Below are positions 5,843 to 12,573 of a DNA stretch of 12,639 nt, in pieces (the stretch's first letter is position 1; every line of letters begins with the position of its first letter). The position numbers and the translations under genes are program-made. The DNA comes from JAKLKS01 sp964370855 (GTDB taxonomy: Bacteria; Planctomycetota; JAJSAM01; JAKLKS01). The notes under the pieces were generated by a model. That model searched no databases and was not told the DNA's origin. It saw nothing but the letters and a program-made list of their open reading frames with translations. The DNA lies in the NCBI GenBank assembly GCA_964370855.1, contig CAYJMF010000123.1:1-12639 (forward strand), given 5' to 3'.

Positions 5843-6646
5843 TGCCTTTTCTCCCTTCACCATGGGGACGAAACGGACCTTGAGCGCGTCCTCCTCGTCC
5901 ACGCCGCCGTCGGCGCGCTTCTCCACGATCTTCAGGGTCTGGACCTCCCCCTCCGGCCCCACGGGGATGACGAGGCGCGCGCCGGGCTTCAGCTGGGCGA
6001 TGAGCGCCGGGGGGATCGCGTCCGGCGCCGCGGCGACGAGGATCCCGTCGAAGGGGGCCTCCTCGGGCCAGCCCCCGTACCCGTCGCCGCAGCGCACCGT
6101 CACCGACTCGTATCCGAGGTCGAGGAGCCGCCCCCTCGCCTCCTCCGCGAGGGGGCGGAGGATCTCGATGGAGAAGACCCTGCAGCCGAGCTCGCCGAGG
6201 ACCGCCGCCTGGTAGCCGGAGCCGGTGCCGACGTCGAGGACGCGGTCCCCGGCCTTCACGCGGAGCGCCTGCGTCATGAACCCCACGACGTCGGGCGCGG
6301 AGATCGTCTGCCCGTGGCCGATGGGCAGGGGCGTGTCCTCGTAGGCGCGGTCCCGGAGGAACTCCGGCACGAAGCGGTGGCGGGGCACCGTACCCATGGC
6401 CTCGAGGACGCGGGGATCCGTGACGCCGAGGGCGCGCAGCTGATCCTCCACCATGGCCTCCCTCGCCCGCCGCGTCCCCTCCCCCTCAGCCGGGAGGGGC
6501 AGGGACCGTCCCGGCCGCGGCGGCGGAACCGGGAACGCGGGCCGCGCGACGGGCGGCGCCGGCCGCGGCCCCGGGGGCGGGGGGTCGGCCCCGCAGGAGG
6601 GGGCGGCGAGGGCCAGCGCCACCATCGTGGGAAGCCCGCAACGCAC
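5822..6646 (-). CDS. pcm: protein-L-isoaspartate O-methyltransferase, probable lipoprotein
   Basis: The enzyme methylates isoaspartyl residues from S-adenosylmethionine, starting repair of aged proteins. The conserved core begins at MVEDQLRALGV (65-75) and includes GHGQTISAP (110-118), the SAM motif VLDVGTGSGYQ (136-146), FSIE (158-161), PFDGILVAAAP (198-208) and ALKVRFVPM (254-262). About 64 extra N-terminal residues precede the core: a short hydrophobic segment with APSC-G, where Cys18 could be lipidated, then a Pro-rich linker, suggesting a periplasmic lipoprotein. The lipobox is imperfect (Ala at -3, Pro at -2). GTG at 6646 was chosen to keep Arg2 of the signal; ATG at 6625 is possible. 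Neither has a Shine-Dalgarno, and a TAGAAT box 6 bases before the GTG suggests a leaderless mRNA. The last six residues, GTFLTK, and the stop are encoded by the inverted repeat. A cytoplasmic form starting at Met65 cannot be excluded. Confidence 0.92.
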   Translation of the reverse strand: MRCGLPTMVALALAAPSCGADPPPPGPRPAPPVARPAFPVPPPRPGRSLPLPAEGEGTRRAREAMVEDQLRALGVTDPRVLEAMGTVPRHRFVPEFLRDRAYEDTPLPIGHGQTISAPDVVGFMTQALRVKAGDRVLDVGTGSGYQAAVLGELGCRVFSIEILRPLAEEARGRLLDLGYESVTVRCGDGYGGWPEEAPFDGILVAAAPDAIPPALIAQLKPGARLVIPVGPEGEVQTLKIVEKRADGGVDEEDALKVRFVPMVKGEKAGTFLTK

Positions 6647-6652
6647 GATTGG

Positions 6653-6658
6653 ATTCTA
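6653..6658 (-). promoter_or_regulatory. -10-like box for a leaderless methyltransferase mRNA
   Basis: TAGAAT on the minus strand matches TATAAT at five of six positions and is followed by 6 bases, then the GTG start. Transcription starting seven bases after the box would begin on the start codon. No convincing -35 box is seen 16-18 bases upstream. Confidence 0.35.
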
Positions 6659-6674
6659 GCATCGGGGGGAGGGG
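6658..6674 (+). repeat. 17-base direct repeat, first copy
   Basis: AGCATCGGGGGGAGGGG here is identical to 6967-6983. The two copies are 309 bases apart and flank the gap; the first abuts the methyltransferase -10-like box. Partly low complexity, but the AGCATC start is specific. Confidence 0.6.
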
Positions 6675-6683
6675 AGAGGCCGG

Positions 6684-6833
6684 GGTCCCTGAGGAACGGG
6701 CGGGCGCCCCAGGGGGGGGCGGGGCGGGGTGAGCGGCGCGGNNNNNNNNNNCCCCCGCGGGGGCGGGGGCGCGGCCGGGGGCCCTGCGCACGCGGCGCCC
6801 CCTCCGTTCGGGGACGCCTCTTCCTCAGGGACC
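6684..6833. repeat. 13-bp inverted repeat flanking the assembly gap
   Basis: GGTCCCTGAGGAA (6684-6696) recurs as its exact reverse complement at 6821-6833, with weaker complementarity further in. The gap lies between the arms, so a hairpin-forming, G/C-run sequence probably broke the assembly here. Confidence 0.7.
6742..6751. other. assembly gap (10 N)
   Basis: Ten undetermined bases flanked on both sides by long G/C runs. The true length is unknown; ten Ns may only be a scaffolding placeholder. Confidence 0.99.
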
Positions 6834-6966
6834 GTTGGAGAGGCGGTGGATTCGGGACGCCCTCCGGCGCCGCGGGGCTTTCCCGGGATCGGGGCCATGG
6901 ATCGTGGGGGACGGCGTTCACCGTTCGTGGCTTGAAGGCACCGGGAATCCGGAGAACCCGGGTCGG

Positions 6967-6983
6967 AGCATCGGGGGGAGGGG
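6967..6983 (+). repeat. 17-base direct repeat, second copy
   Basis: Identical to the copy at 6658-6674. It lies between the gap and the hairpin at 7044-7077. Confidence 0.6.
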
Positions 6984-7043
6984 GGCAAGCGGGCGATATC
7001 CGGAGGCAGGGAGCGGCGACAAGGCAGCCGGTGGGAGTTCCGT

Positions 7044-7077
7044 GATGGGCAGGAGGAGCAAGGGCTCCTCCCCCATC
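7044..7077. other. 34-base hairpin, possible terminator or structured RNA
   Basis: GATGGG (7044-7049) pairs with CCCATC (7072-7077), and GGAGGAGC (7052-7059) with GCTCCTCC (7064-7071). That makes 14 base pairs with a two-base bulge (7050-7051) and a four-base loop. There is no T-run on either side, so intrinsic termination is doubtful. Confidence 0.45.
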
Positions 7078-7150
7078 GAGGAAGTGAAACCGTACGGATC
7101 TCCTGGCCCTGGACTCCCCCGGCCTCCTCCTCTCCTGCCGTTGACGTCCT

Positions 7151-7222
7151 ACGCGCCCGTTTCGATCGGGTCCGGTCCAGTCCGTTGCGGACCGGCCCCG
7201 ATCGAAACGGGCGCCACCGCGG
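7151..7222 (+). repeat. 72-bp hairpin element (family B, copy 1)
   Basis: Arms at 7153-7178 and 7189-7214 are complementary over 26 bp with one mismatch (T7171 opposite C7196) around a 10-base loop. The unpaired edges (AC at the left, CACCGCGG at the right) are also shared with the copy at 12568-12639, which is in reverse orientation; 65 of 72 bases agree. It lies just downstream of the TPR operon. Confidence 0.9.
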
Positions 7223-7247
7223 GATAGTATCATACTATGATACTATC
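7223..7247. repeat. 25-base AT-rich palindrome over the end of the coiled-coil TPR gene
   Basis: GATAGTATCATA (7223-7234) and TATGATACTATC (7236-7247) are perfect 12-bp arms around a single central C. The site directly abuts the 72-bp element and includes two of the three bases of the stop codon at 7246-7248. The AT-rich composition is sharply different from the surroundings. It could be a protein-binding site, a terminator stem or a relic of an insertion. Confidence 0.7.
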
Positions 7248-8106
7248 AGGAGGAGGAGCCCGAAGGAGCACTCCCCCCCTCCTGCTGCCGGACGAGGTTC
7301 CGCCTCGCCTCGTCGCACAGAGGGTCCGCCTCCCAGGCGCTCCTCCACGCCTCCACGCCGGCCGTGAAGTTCCCCCGGAGCCACCGCGCGTTCCCGAGGC
7401 TGTTCCACGCCTCGGCGCAGGCGGGATCGATCTGCACCGCCCGGGAGAGGTGCTTCTCCGCCTCCTCGGCCTCGCCCCGCCGCAGGAGGAAGAGCCCGAG
7501 GTTCGTGCGCACGGGGGCCGACCCGTCGTCCATGCGGACGGCGCGGCGCAGGGGCTCCTCGGCGGCGTCGAGGCGGCCCGCGGCCAGAAGCGCGCAGCCG
7601 AGGTCGGAGAGGATCCCCGCGTTCTCCGGGTCGAGGCCGCGGGCCTCCGTGAGCGCCGCCACGGCCTCCTCCCGCCGCCCCGCGCGATGGTGGCGCCGCC
7701 CCGCCGCCTGGAGCCCGCCGGCCTTCCTCGTCCGGAGCTCCCGCTCGGCCCGCTCCCGCTCCGCCTCCTCGCGGCGGCGCCGCTGGCGGTCGTACTCCAC
7801 CAGCTCCACGAGGGCGGCCTTCGACTCCCCCACGCCGGACTCCACCTGGCCCGAGGCGCGGCGCACCTCGGCGATCTCGGCGGCGAGGACCCGCAGCGAC
7901 TCCATCACGCCGGTCCCGACCCCCTCCGCCGCCTGGCGGGCCAGGACCTCGGCCCGCCGGGCGGAATCCGCCAGCGCCTGCTCCGTCGCCGCCGAGGCGC
8001 GGGCCTGATCGTCGCGGAGCGCCTCCACCTCCTGGAGGAGCCGGTGCACCGCCGCCAGGGCCTGGCGGGCGGGGTCGTCGCCGGGGACGGGAACGGTATC
8101 AGCCAC
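7246..8106 (-). CDS. coiled-coil plus TPR protein (286 aa)
   Basis: I recognise no named family. Residues 10-127 are predicted long helices: heptad-like Ala/Leu/Glu segments (14-105), then a very charged stretch (YDRQRRRREEAERERAERE, 105-123), typical of coiled coil. Residues 129-264 are four TPR units of 34 residues, with the pattern clear in EEAVAALTEARGLDPENAG and EEAEKHLSRAVQIDPACAEA. The C-terminus is a short Ser/Gly tail. No signal peptide or membrane segment is seen, so the protein is probably cytoplasmic. It starts at GTG 8106 with GGAG (8117-8114) 7 bases upstream. The start overlaps the end of the 1462-residue TPR gene by 8 bases, so the two are translationally coupled and probably act in one complex, with the coiled coil as oligomerisation part. 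The partner and process are unknown. Confidence 0.9.
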   Translation of the reverse strand: MADTVPVPGDDPARQALAAVHRLLQEVEALRDDQARASAATEQALADSARRAEVLARQAAEGVGTGVMESLRVLAAEIAEVRRASGQVESGVGESKAALVELVEYDRQRRRREEAERERAERELRTRKAGGLQAAGRRHHRAGRREEAVAALTEARGLDPENAGILSDLGCALLAAGRLDAAEEPLRRAVRMDDGSAPVRTNLGLFLLRRGEAEEAEKHLSRAVQIDPACAEAWNSLGNARWLRGNFTAGVEAWRSAWEADPLCDEARRNLVRQQEGGSAPSGSSS

Positions 8107-11100
8107 GGGAGGTCTCCGCCCTCGCCCGCGGGAGGGACTCGAGGTCGTCGGTCAGGGCCAGCGCGCGGTCCACCTTGCGACGGTCCTCGTCGTAGACCCG
8201 GTCGAGGATCTCCCGTACGCGGCGGTGCTCCGGGGCGACGCGCCCCACCTGCTCGAGGCGCCGCGACGCCTTCATGGGCTCGCCGGCGCGGAGGTGGGCG
8301 AGGCCGAGGAAGAAGACGGCGTCCCGGCCCGTCCCCGGTTTCGCCTCGTCCACCCCCTTGACCGAGACCGCCGCCTCGAGCTCGTCGAGGGCGGCCCCGC
8401 CGTCCCCGAGGGCGAGGAAGGCGCGTCCCCGCAGGAGGTGCCACCGCGCCAGGGACTCCCCGCGGTCCGGCTGGGGGCCCACGGCGGTGAGCGCCCCGCG
8501 ACGGTCCCCGGCGTCGAGGAGGACCTCCGCGAGCTCCAGCGCCGGGCCGCCGGCCCCGCCCTTCGCCGCCGCCGCCCGCAGCGCCGCCGTGCGGGCCGCC
8601 AGGCGGGCCGCCATGTTGGCCCGGATCCGCGGGAGGAGGCCCGTCTCCCGCGGGTGGCGGGCGACCGCGAGCCGGAGCGCCTCGAGGGCCCCGTCGAAGT
8701 CGCCGAGGGTCTCCCGCGCGTCGGCCAGCAGCAGCAGGGTCCGGTGCTCCAGGGGATCCCCGGGCCGCACCGCCGCCGCCAGCGCCGCCGCCTGGGCCTC
8801 CGCCTCCCTCCCCCGCCCGAGATCCCGGAGGAGCGCCGCCCGCTGGAACTGCGCCTGCGGGTGGCCCGGACCCTCCTCGAGAATCCCGTCGAGCCCCGCG
8901 AGGGCGTCGCCGCGCAGCCGCCCGTCGAGATCGGCCAGCGCGCGGAAGGCGGCCACGGCCTCGTCGAGCCGCCCCGCCTCGGCCAGGGCCCGTCCCTTCA
9001 CGCGCGTGCCCGGCGCCGACCCCGGATCCCGGGTGAGCACGAGCTCCGCGAGGGCGAGGACGCGGCCGTGGAGGGAGGGGTCGATGGCGAAGGCCGCCTC
9101 CAGCGCCGCCGCGGCGTCGGGCAGGAGATCGAGGGGAAGGTGGATGTACTCGGCCTGGGCGAGGGGCACGCGCGCGGACCGGGGGAACCTCTCCCGCAGG
9201 CCCGCCAGGAACCGGCCGAGATCGCGGCGGCGCTCCGGGTGGTGGCGCAGCCCGTGGAGCGCGGCCTCCACGGCGCCGTCGGGATCCTTCGCCTCCACGG
9301 AGGCCGCCGCCAGCCCCTCGGCGGCCTCGCGGGAGGAGGGGTGGAGCTCGAGCACCGCGCGGTAGAGGCGGCGGGCCTCCTCGAACTCCCCGGGCCGCCT
9401 CCCGAGGAAGGCCGCCGCGGCCGCGCAGGCGCCGGAGGCGTCCCCCGCCAGGAGGCGCGCGCGGGAGAGGAGGCGCACGGCCTCCGTGGCGTCGTCGCCG
9501 GAGGGCCCGGAGAGCCGCTCCAGTTCCCGCGCCGCCGCCGCCGCCCTGTCCGGGGCGAGGTCGAGGAGCCGGGACCAGGACGCCACCGCCGCCGCCGTGC
9601 GCCCCGCGCGGGAGCGGGCCGCCGCCAGGACCTCTACGAAGGCCGGGTCCCCGGAGAGGTGCTCCGCCAGGGCCTCGATGACGTCGGCGACCTCCGCCGC
9701 CCGCCCCCCGTCGCCGGCGGCCTCGAGGGCGCGGCGGCCCTCGGAGGCGGCCCGCTCCGTGCGCTGGTGGAGGGGGACGAGCCGCAGGATCTCGAGGGAG
9801 GCGTCGAGGCAGCCCGGCGCGGCGTCGAGGATGAGATCGAGGCGCTGGAGGACGACCTCCGCCTCCCGGGGCGCGAGCCTGAGGACGCGGCGGCAGGCGG
9901 CGATCTCCGCCCCCCACTCCCCCCGGGCGTGGTGGACGTTGGCGAGCCCGTAGAGGGCCGGCGCGTACTCCGGCGAGAGGTCGAGGATGCGCTCGATGCG
10001 CCGCACCAGCTCCGGGTCGGCGCCCCCGGGGAGGCCGAGGATCCGCGAGCACTCCTCGAGGGCGTCGTCGATGCGCCGCTCCGCCACGAGGGCGTCCACG
10101 AGGTCGAGGCGCGCGCCGACGTGGGTCGGATAGGCCTCCACGAGCCGCCGCCAGGCCTCGAAGACCTCCCCCGTCCGCGGGAGGGCCCCCTTCAGGGCCT
10201 CCCGCGCCGAGGCGACGTCCCCGAGGGAGGCGTGGATGGCGGCGAGCTGGAAGCGGGCCTCCCGCTGGGCGCCGGGGTTTGCCGCGACGAGGTTGAGGAA
10301 CCCCACGGCCTCCCCCCGGGTGGAGGGGTCGAGGGCCGTCATCGCCCGGACCTCCTCGAGGGCCAGGGGGAAGCGGGAGGAGAAGATGTGGCAGCGCGCG
10401 AGCAGCCGGTGCCCGTCCACGGTGGCGCCCGCCGCCTGGAGCGTGGCGGCGCGGCGGGTCACGTACTCCGTGTCCCGGGGCGGGGTGGGGATGTCGAGGA
10501 GCGCGGCGAGCCTGCGGAGGACGTGGGCCACGGGCCTCCCGAGGCGGAGCGCGATCTCCACGCCGCCGCGGTGGGCCCCGCGGCAGGCCGGCGCCTCCGC
10601 GAGGACGGCGTCCATGGCGGCCAGGACCTCCTCGCGGCGGCTCTCGTCGAGATCCGCCACGCGGCGCAGCGGCACGACGCAGCCCTCGTGGTCCCGCAGC
10701 ATCCGCCGCACCCGGTGCTCCGCCAGGAGGACCCCGGCGTTCCCCGCGCCGCACCCCGTCCAGGCCGTGCGCAGGACGGCCAGCGCGTCCCCGCCCCTCG
10801 AGGGGTTGCGGACGGCCACCCTCTCGAGGAGGGAGAGGCCCTCCTCGAGGCGCCCCGCGTCGAGGACCCTCTCCGCCAGGAAGAGCTCCAGGGGGTCCGA
10901 GTCCCGCACCCACCCCGCCGCCTCCTCGAGGCAGGCGAGGACCTCCGGGGCCCGGGCCGGGCCGGCCTCGAGGGCGGACCGGAAGGACGCGAGGATCGCG
11001 CCGGGGTCCGCCGAGGCCGCCAGCCCCGCGCGGGCGGCGGCGAGGTGGACCTCGAAGGTCCCGGGGAAGCGCTCGAGGAGCGCGGCGGCGCGGGCGACGG

Positions 11101-12487
11101 CCCCCGCGGCCTCCCCCGGGAACCGGACCACGAGGTCGTGGAGCACCCGGCCCGCCCCGGCGGCGTCGCCGGTGTGGTCGAGGAGGTCGTGGAGGAGGAG
11201 CGCGTAGGCGGGCACGCAGGGATGGGCGGCGGCGGCGGCGCGCACGTGGGGGAGCGCCTCGGCGGCCCCCTCGCCGCCCCCGCCGAGGGACCAGCGGCGG
11301 AGCTCCGCCGCGGCGCCCGGGTGGTCGCCGAGGCCGCCGCGGGAGCGGGCCGAGAGGAGGGCGCCGTCCCGGGAGCGGAGGACCTCCCCGGGTAGGAGGG
11401 CGAGCACCGCCGCGGCGCGCCCCGGGTCCCGATCCACGAACTCCGCCACCGTGAGGAGGCAGGAGTGGTCGTCGCCGGCGAGGGCCGCCGCCCGGCCGTG
11501 GGCCTCGAGGGCGTCGAGGCCCGCCTCCTGCTTCATGACGCGGGTGGCGATGGGGAGCACCGCCTCCGCCGCCTCCGGGGTCGCGGTGACGGCGCGCAGG
11601 ACGACGGTGGCCGCCTCGGGGCCGCGCCGCAGGCGCAGCAGCTCCTCGGCCAGGAGCATGGAGAGGCGGACGGGGACGCGGCCGGACTTCTCGAGCCCCG
11701 CCATGAGGGAGAGGGCGAACTCCGCGAGGGACGCGTCGCCGCGCAGGAGCTCCTCGATGAGCCCCACGCCGACGTCGGCGTCCTTGCGGCAGAGCGCCAC
11801 CACGGCCTCCCGCGCCTCCTCCTGCCGGCCGAGGAGCACGCGCACCGTCACGAGGGCCCGCTGCAGCCCCGGGGCCTCGCGCCCGCCGCGGGAGAGCTCG
11901 GAGAGGAACCTGTCGGCGAAGGCGAGCGCCGGGCGGCCGCCGTGGGCCGTGGCCTCGAGGATGCGCTTCACGGCCTCGGCGGAATCCCCCTTCTCCCGGG
12001 CGAGCAGCGCGAGGCCGACCTGGGCCGCCGTCCGGTCCCCGCTCCCGTCGAGCATGGCGCGGCACTGGGCGCGCAGCGTCTCCGCGGCGGCCCCGCGGCC
12101 GGCGATGCGGTGGACGCGGGCGGCGGCCTCCTCGAACTCCCCCCGCCCGGCGCGGACCCGCCAGGAGTGGAGCCAGACCGCCTCCGGGGCCGGGGCCGAG
12201 GGCTCGAGCTCCTCCAGCAGGGCCAGGAGGGCGGGGGCGCGGCCGGGCTCCCGGTGGAGCGCGGCGAGCACGTCCTCGAGGGCGCGTTCGGGGAGGTGGA
12301 GTTCGCGGAGGATCCCCGCCCGGAGGAGGCGGAGGTCGGGGTCCTCGGGGGCCATGGCCACGGCCCTCTCGGCGGCGGCCAGGGCGCGGGCGTGGCGGCC
12401 GCGGGCGACGAGCTCCCGGGCCTCCGCCGTCCAGGCGAAGGCGTCCTTCCTGCGGAAGAGCCCGAGGATGCTGTCGAGGATGCCCAC
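8099..12487 (-). CDS. giant TPR-repeat scaffold protein (1462 aa)
   Basis: This very long protein consists almost entirely of TPR-like helical hairpins, for example RGRHARALAAAERAVAMAPEDPD near the N-terminus, DLGRGREAEAQAAALAAAVRPGDP late in the chain, and AGEPMKASRRLEQVGRVAPEH near the end. At about 34 residues per unit there is room for some 40 repeats, so it would form an extended superhelix for protein binding. No enzymatic domain is visible. The first 14 residues, MGILDSILGLFRRK, form a short amphipathic helix followed by basic residues; there is no signal peptide, so it is cytoplasmic or peripherally membrane-attached. It starts at GTG 12487 without a Shine-Dalgarno, with a CATACT box 6 bases upstream, so the mRNA may be leaderless. 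The downstream coiled-coil TPR gene overlaps its stop by 8 bases. Function is unknown. Confidence 0.92.
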   Translation of the reverse strand: MGILDSILGLFRRKDAFAWTAEARELVARGRHARALAAAERAVAMAPEDPDLRLLRAGILRELHLPERALEDVLAALHREPGRAPALLALLEELEPSAPAPEAVWLHSWRVRAGRGEFEEAAARVHRIAGRGAAAETLRAQCRAMLDGSGDRTAAQVGLALLAREKGDSAEAVKRILEATAHGGRPALAFADRFLSELSRGGREAPGLQRALVTVRVLLGRQEEAREAVVALCRKDADVGVGLIEELLRGDASLAEFALSLMAGLEKSGRVPVRLSMLLAEELLRLRRGPEAATVVLRAVTATPEAAEAVLPIATRVMKQEAGLDALEAHGRAAALAGDDHSCLLTVAEFVDRDPGRAAAVLALLPGEVLRSRDGALLSARSRGGLGDHPGAAAELRRWSLGGGGEGAAEALPHVRAAAAAHPCVPAYALLLHDLLDHTGDAAGAGRVLHDLVVRFPGEAAGAVARAAALLERFPGTFEVHLAAARAGLAASADPGAILASFRSALEAGPARAPEVLACLEEAAGWVRDSDPLELFLAERVLDAGRLEEGLSLLERVAVRNPSRGGDALAVLRTAWTGCGAGNAGVLLAEHRVRRMLRDHEGCVVPLRRVADLDESRREEVLAAMDAVLAEAPACRGAHRGGVEIALRLGRPVAHVLRRLAALLDIPTPPRDTEYVTRRAATLQAAGATVDGHRLLARCHIFSSRFPLALEEVRAMTALDPSTRGEAVGFLNLVAANPGAQREARFQLAAIHASLGDVASAREALKGALPRTGEVFEAWRRLVEAYPTHVGARLDLVDALVAERRIDDALEECSRILGLPGGADPELVRRIERILDLSPEYAPALYGLANVHHARGEWGAEIAACRRVLRLAPREAEVVLQRLDLILDAAPGCLDASLEILRLVPLHQRTERAASEGRRALEAAGDGGRAAEVADVIEALAEHLSGDPAFVEVLAAARSRAGRTAAAVASWSRLLDLAPDRAAAAARELERLSGPSGDDATEAVRLLSRARLLAGDASGACAAAAAFLGRRPGEFEEARRLYRAVLELHPSSREAAEGLAAASVEAKDPDGAVEAALHGLRHHPERRRDLGRFLAGLRERFPRSARVPLAQAEYIHLPLDLLPDAAAALEAAFAIDPSLHGRVLALAELVLTRDPGSAPGTRVKGRALAEAGRLDEAVAAFRALADLDGRLRGDALAGLDGILEEGPGHPQAQFQRAALLRDLGRGREAEAQAAALAAAVRPGDPLEHRTLLLLADARETLGDFDGALEALRLAVARHPRETGLLPRIRANMAARLAARTAALRAAAAKGGAGGPALELAEVLLDAGDRRGALTAVGPQPDRGESLARWHLLRGRAFLALGDGGAALDELEAAVSVKGVDEAKPGTGRDAVFFLGLAHLRAGEPMKASRRLEQVGRVAPEHRRVREILDRVYDEDRRKVDRALALTDDLESLPRARAETSRG

Positions 12488-12493
12488 GGGGAG

Positions 12494-12499
12494 AGTATG
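12494..12499 (-). promoter_or_regulatory. -10-like box for the giant TPR gene
   Basis: CATACT on the minus strand (four of six matches to TATAAT) is followed by 6 bases and then the GTG start, the same geometry as upstream of the methyltransferase. No -35 box is evident. Confidence 0.25.
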
Positions 12500-12550
12500 C
12501 CGGGAGGAGGGGAGGATCTCCTCGCGTTCCGCGGTGCGGGGGGGGCGGTT

Positions 12551-12573
12551 CCGCGGCGCCTCCGGCGCCGCGG
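12551..12573. repeat. 23-base GC palindrome next to the 72-bp element
   Basis: CCGCGGCGCC (12551-12560) and GGCGCCGCGG (12564-12573) are perfect 10-bp arms around TCC. It overlaps the inner edge of the 72-bp element by 6 bases and lies in the upstream region of the giant TPR gene. In such GC-rich DNA a GC-only palindrome is weaker evidence than the AT-rich one at 7223-7247. Confidence 0.55.

Larger units (their letters stand above)
6647..7245. other. non-coding stretch with gap, repeats and hairpins
   Basis: No convincing gene was found in these roughly 600 bases. They hold a G-rich segment, a run of ten Ns, an inverted repeat around the gap, a 17-base direct repeat, a 34-base hairpin, a 72-bp hairpin element and an AT-rich palindrome; each is listed separately. 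Reading frames across it lack a ribosome binding site and any recognisable product, and they run through the hairpins. Confidence 0.6.

Noticed and set aside
6700..6780. G-quadruplex or regulatory G-rich element around the gap
   Set aside because: The G runs are real but the sequence is interrupted by Ns, and such runs are common in this composition; no support beyond base content.
6835..7227. 130-codon open frame in the non-coding stretch
   Set aside because: No ribosome binding site, no recognisable protein features, and it runs through the 34-base hairpin and the 72-bp element.
8225..11395. 1056-codon open frame on the plus strand opposite the giant TPR gene
   Set aside because: Composition (Arg, Gly, Pro, Glu, low complexity) is that of an antisense shadow in very GC-rich DNA; the minus-strand frame has clear TPR repeats throughout.
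7905..12065. 1386-codon minus-strand open frame overlapping both TPR genes
   Set aside because: It reads as Arg/Pro/Gly-rich filler with no domain; the alternative frame gives coherent TPR units, so this is an out-of-frame shadow.
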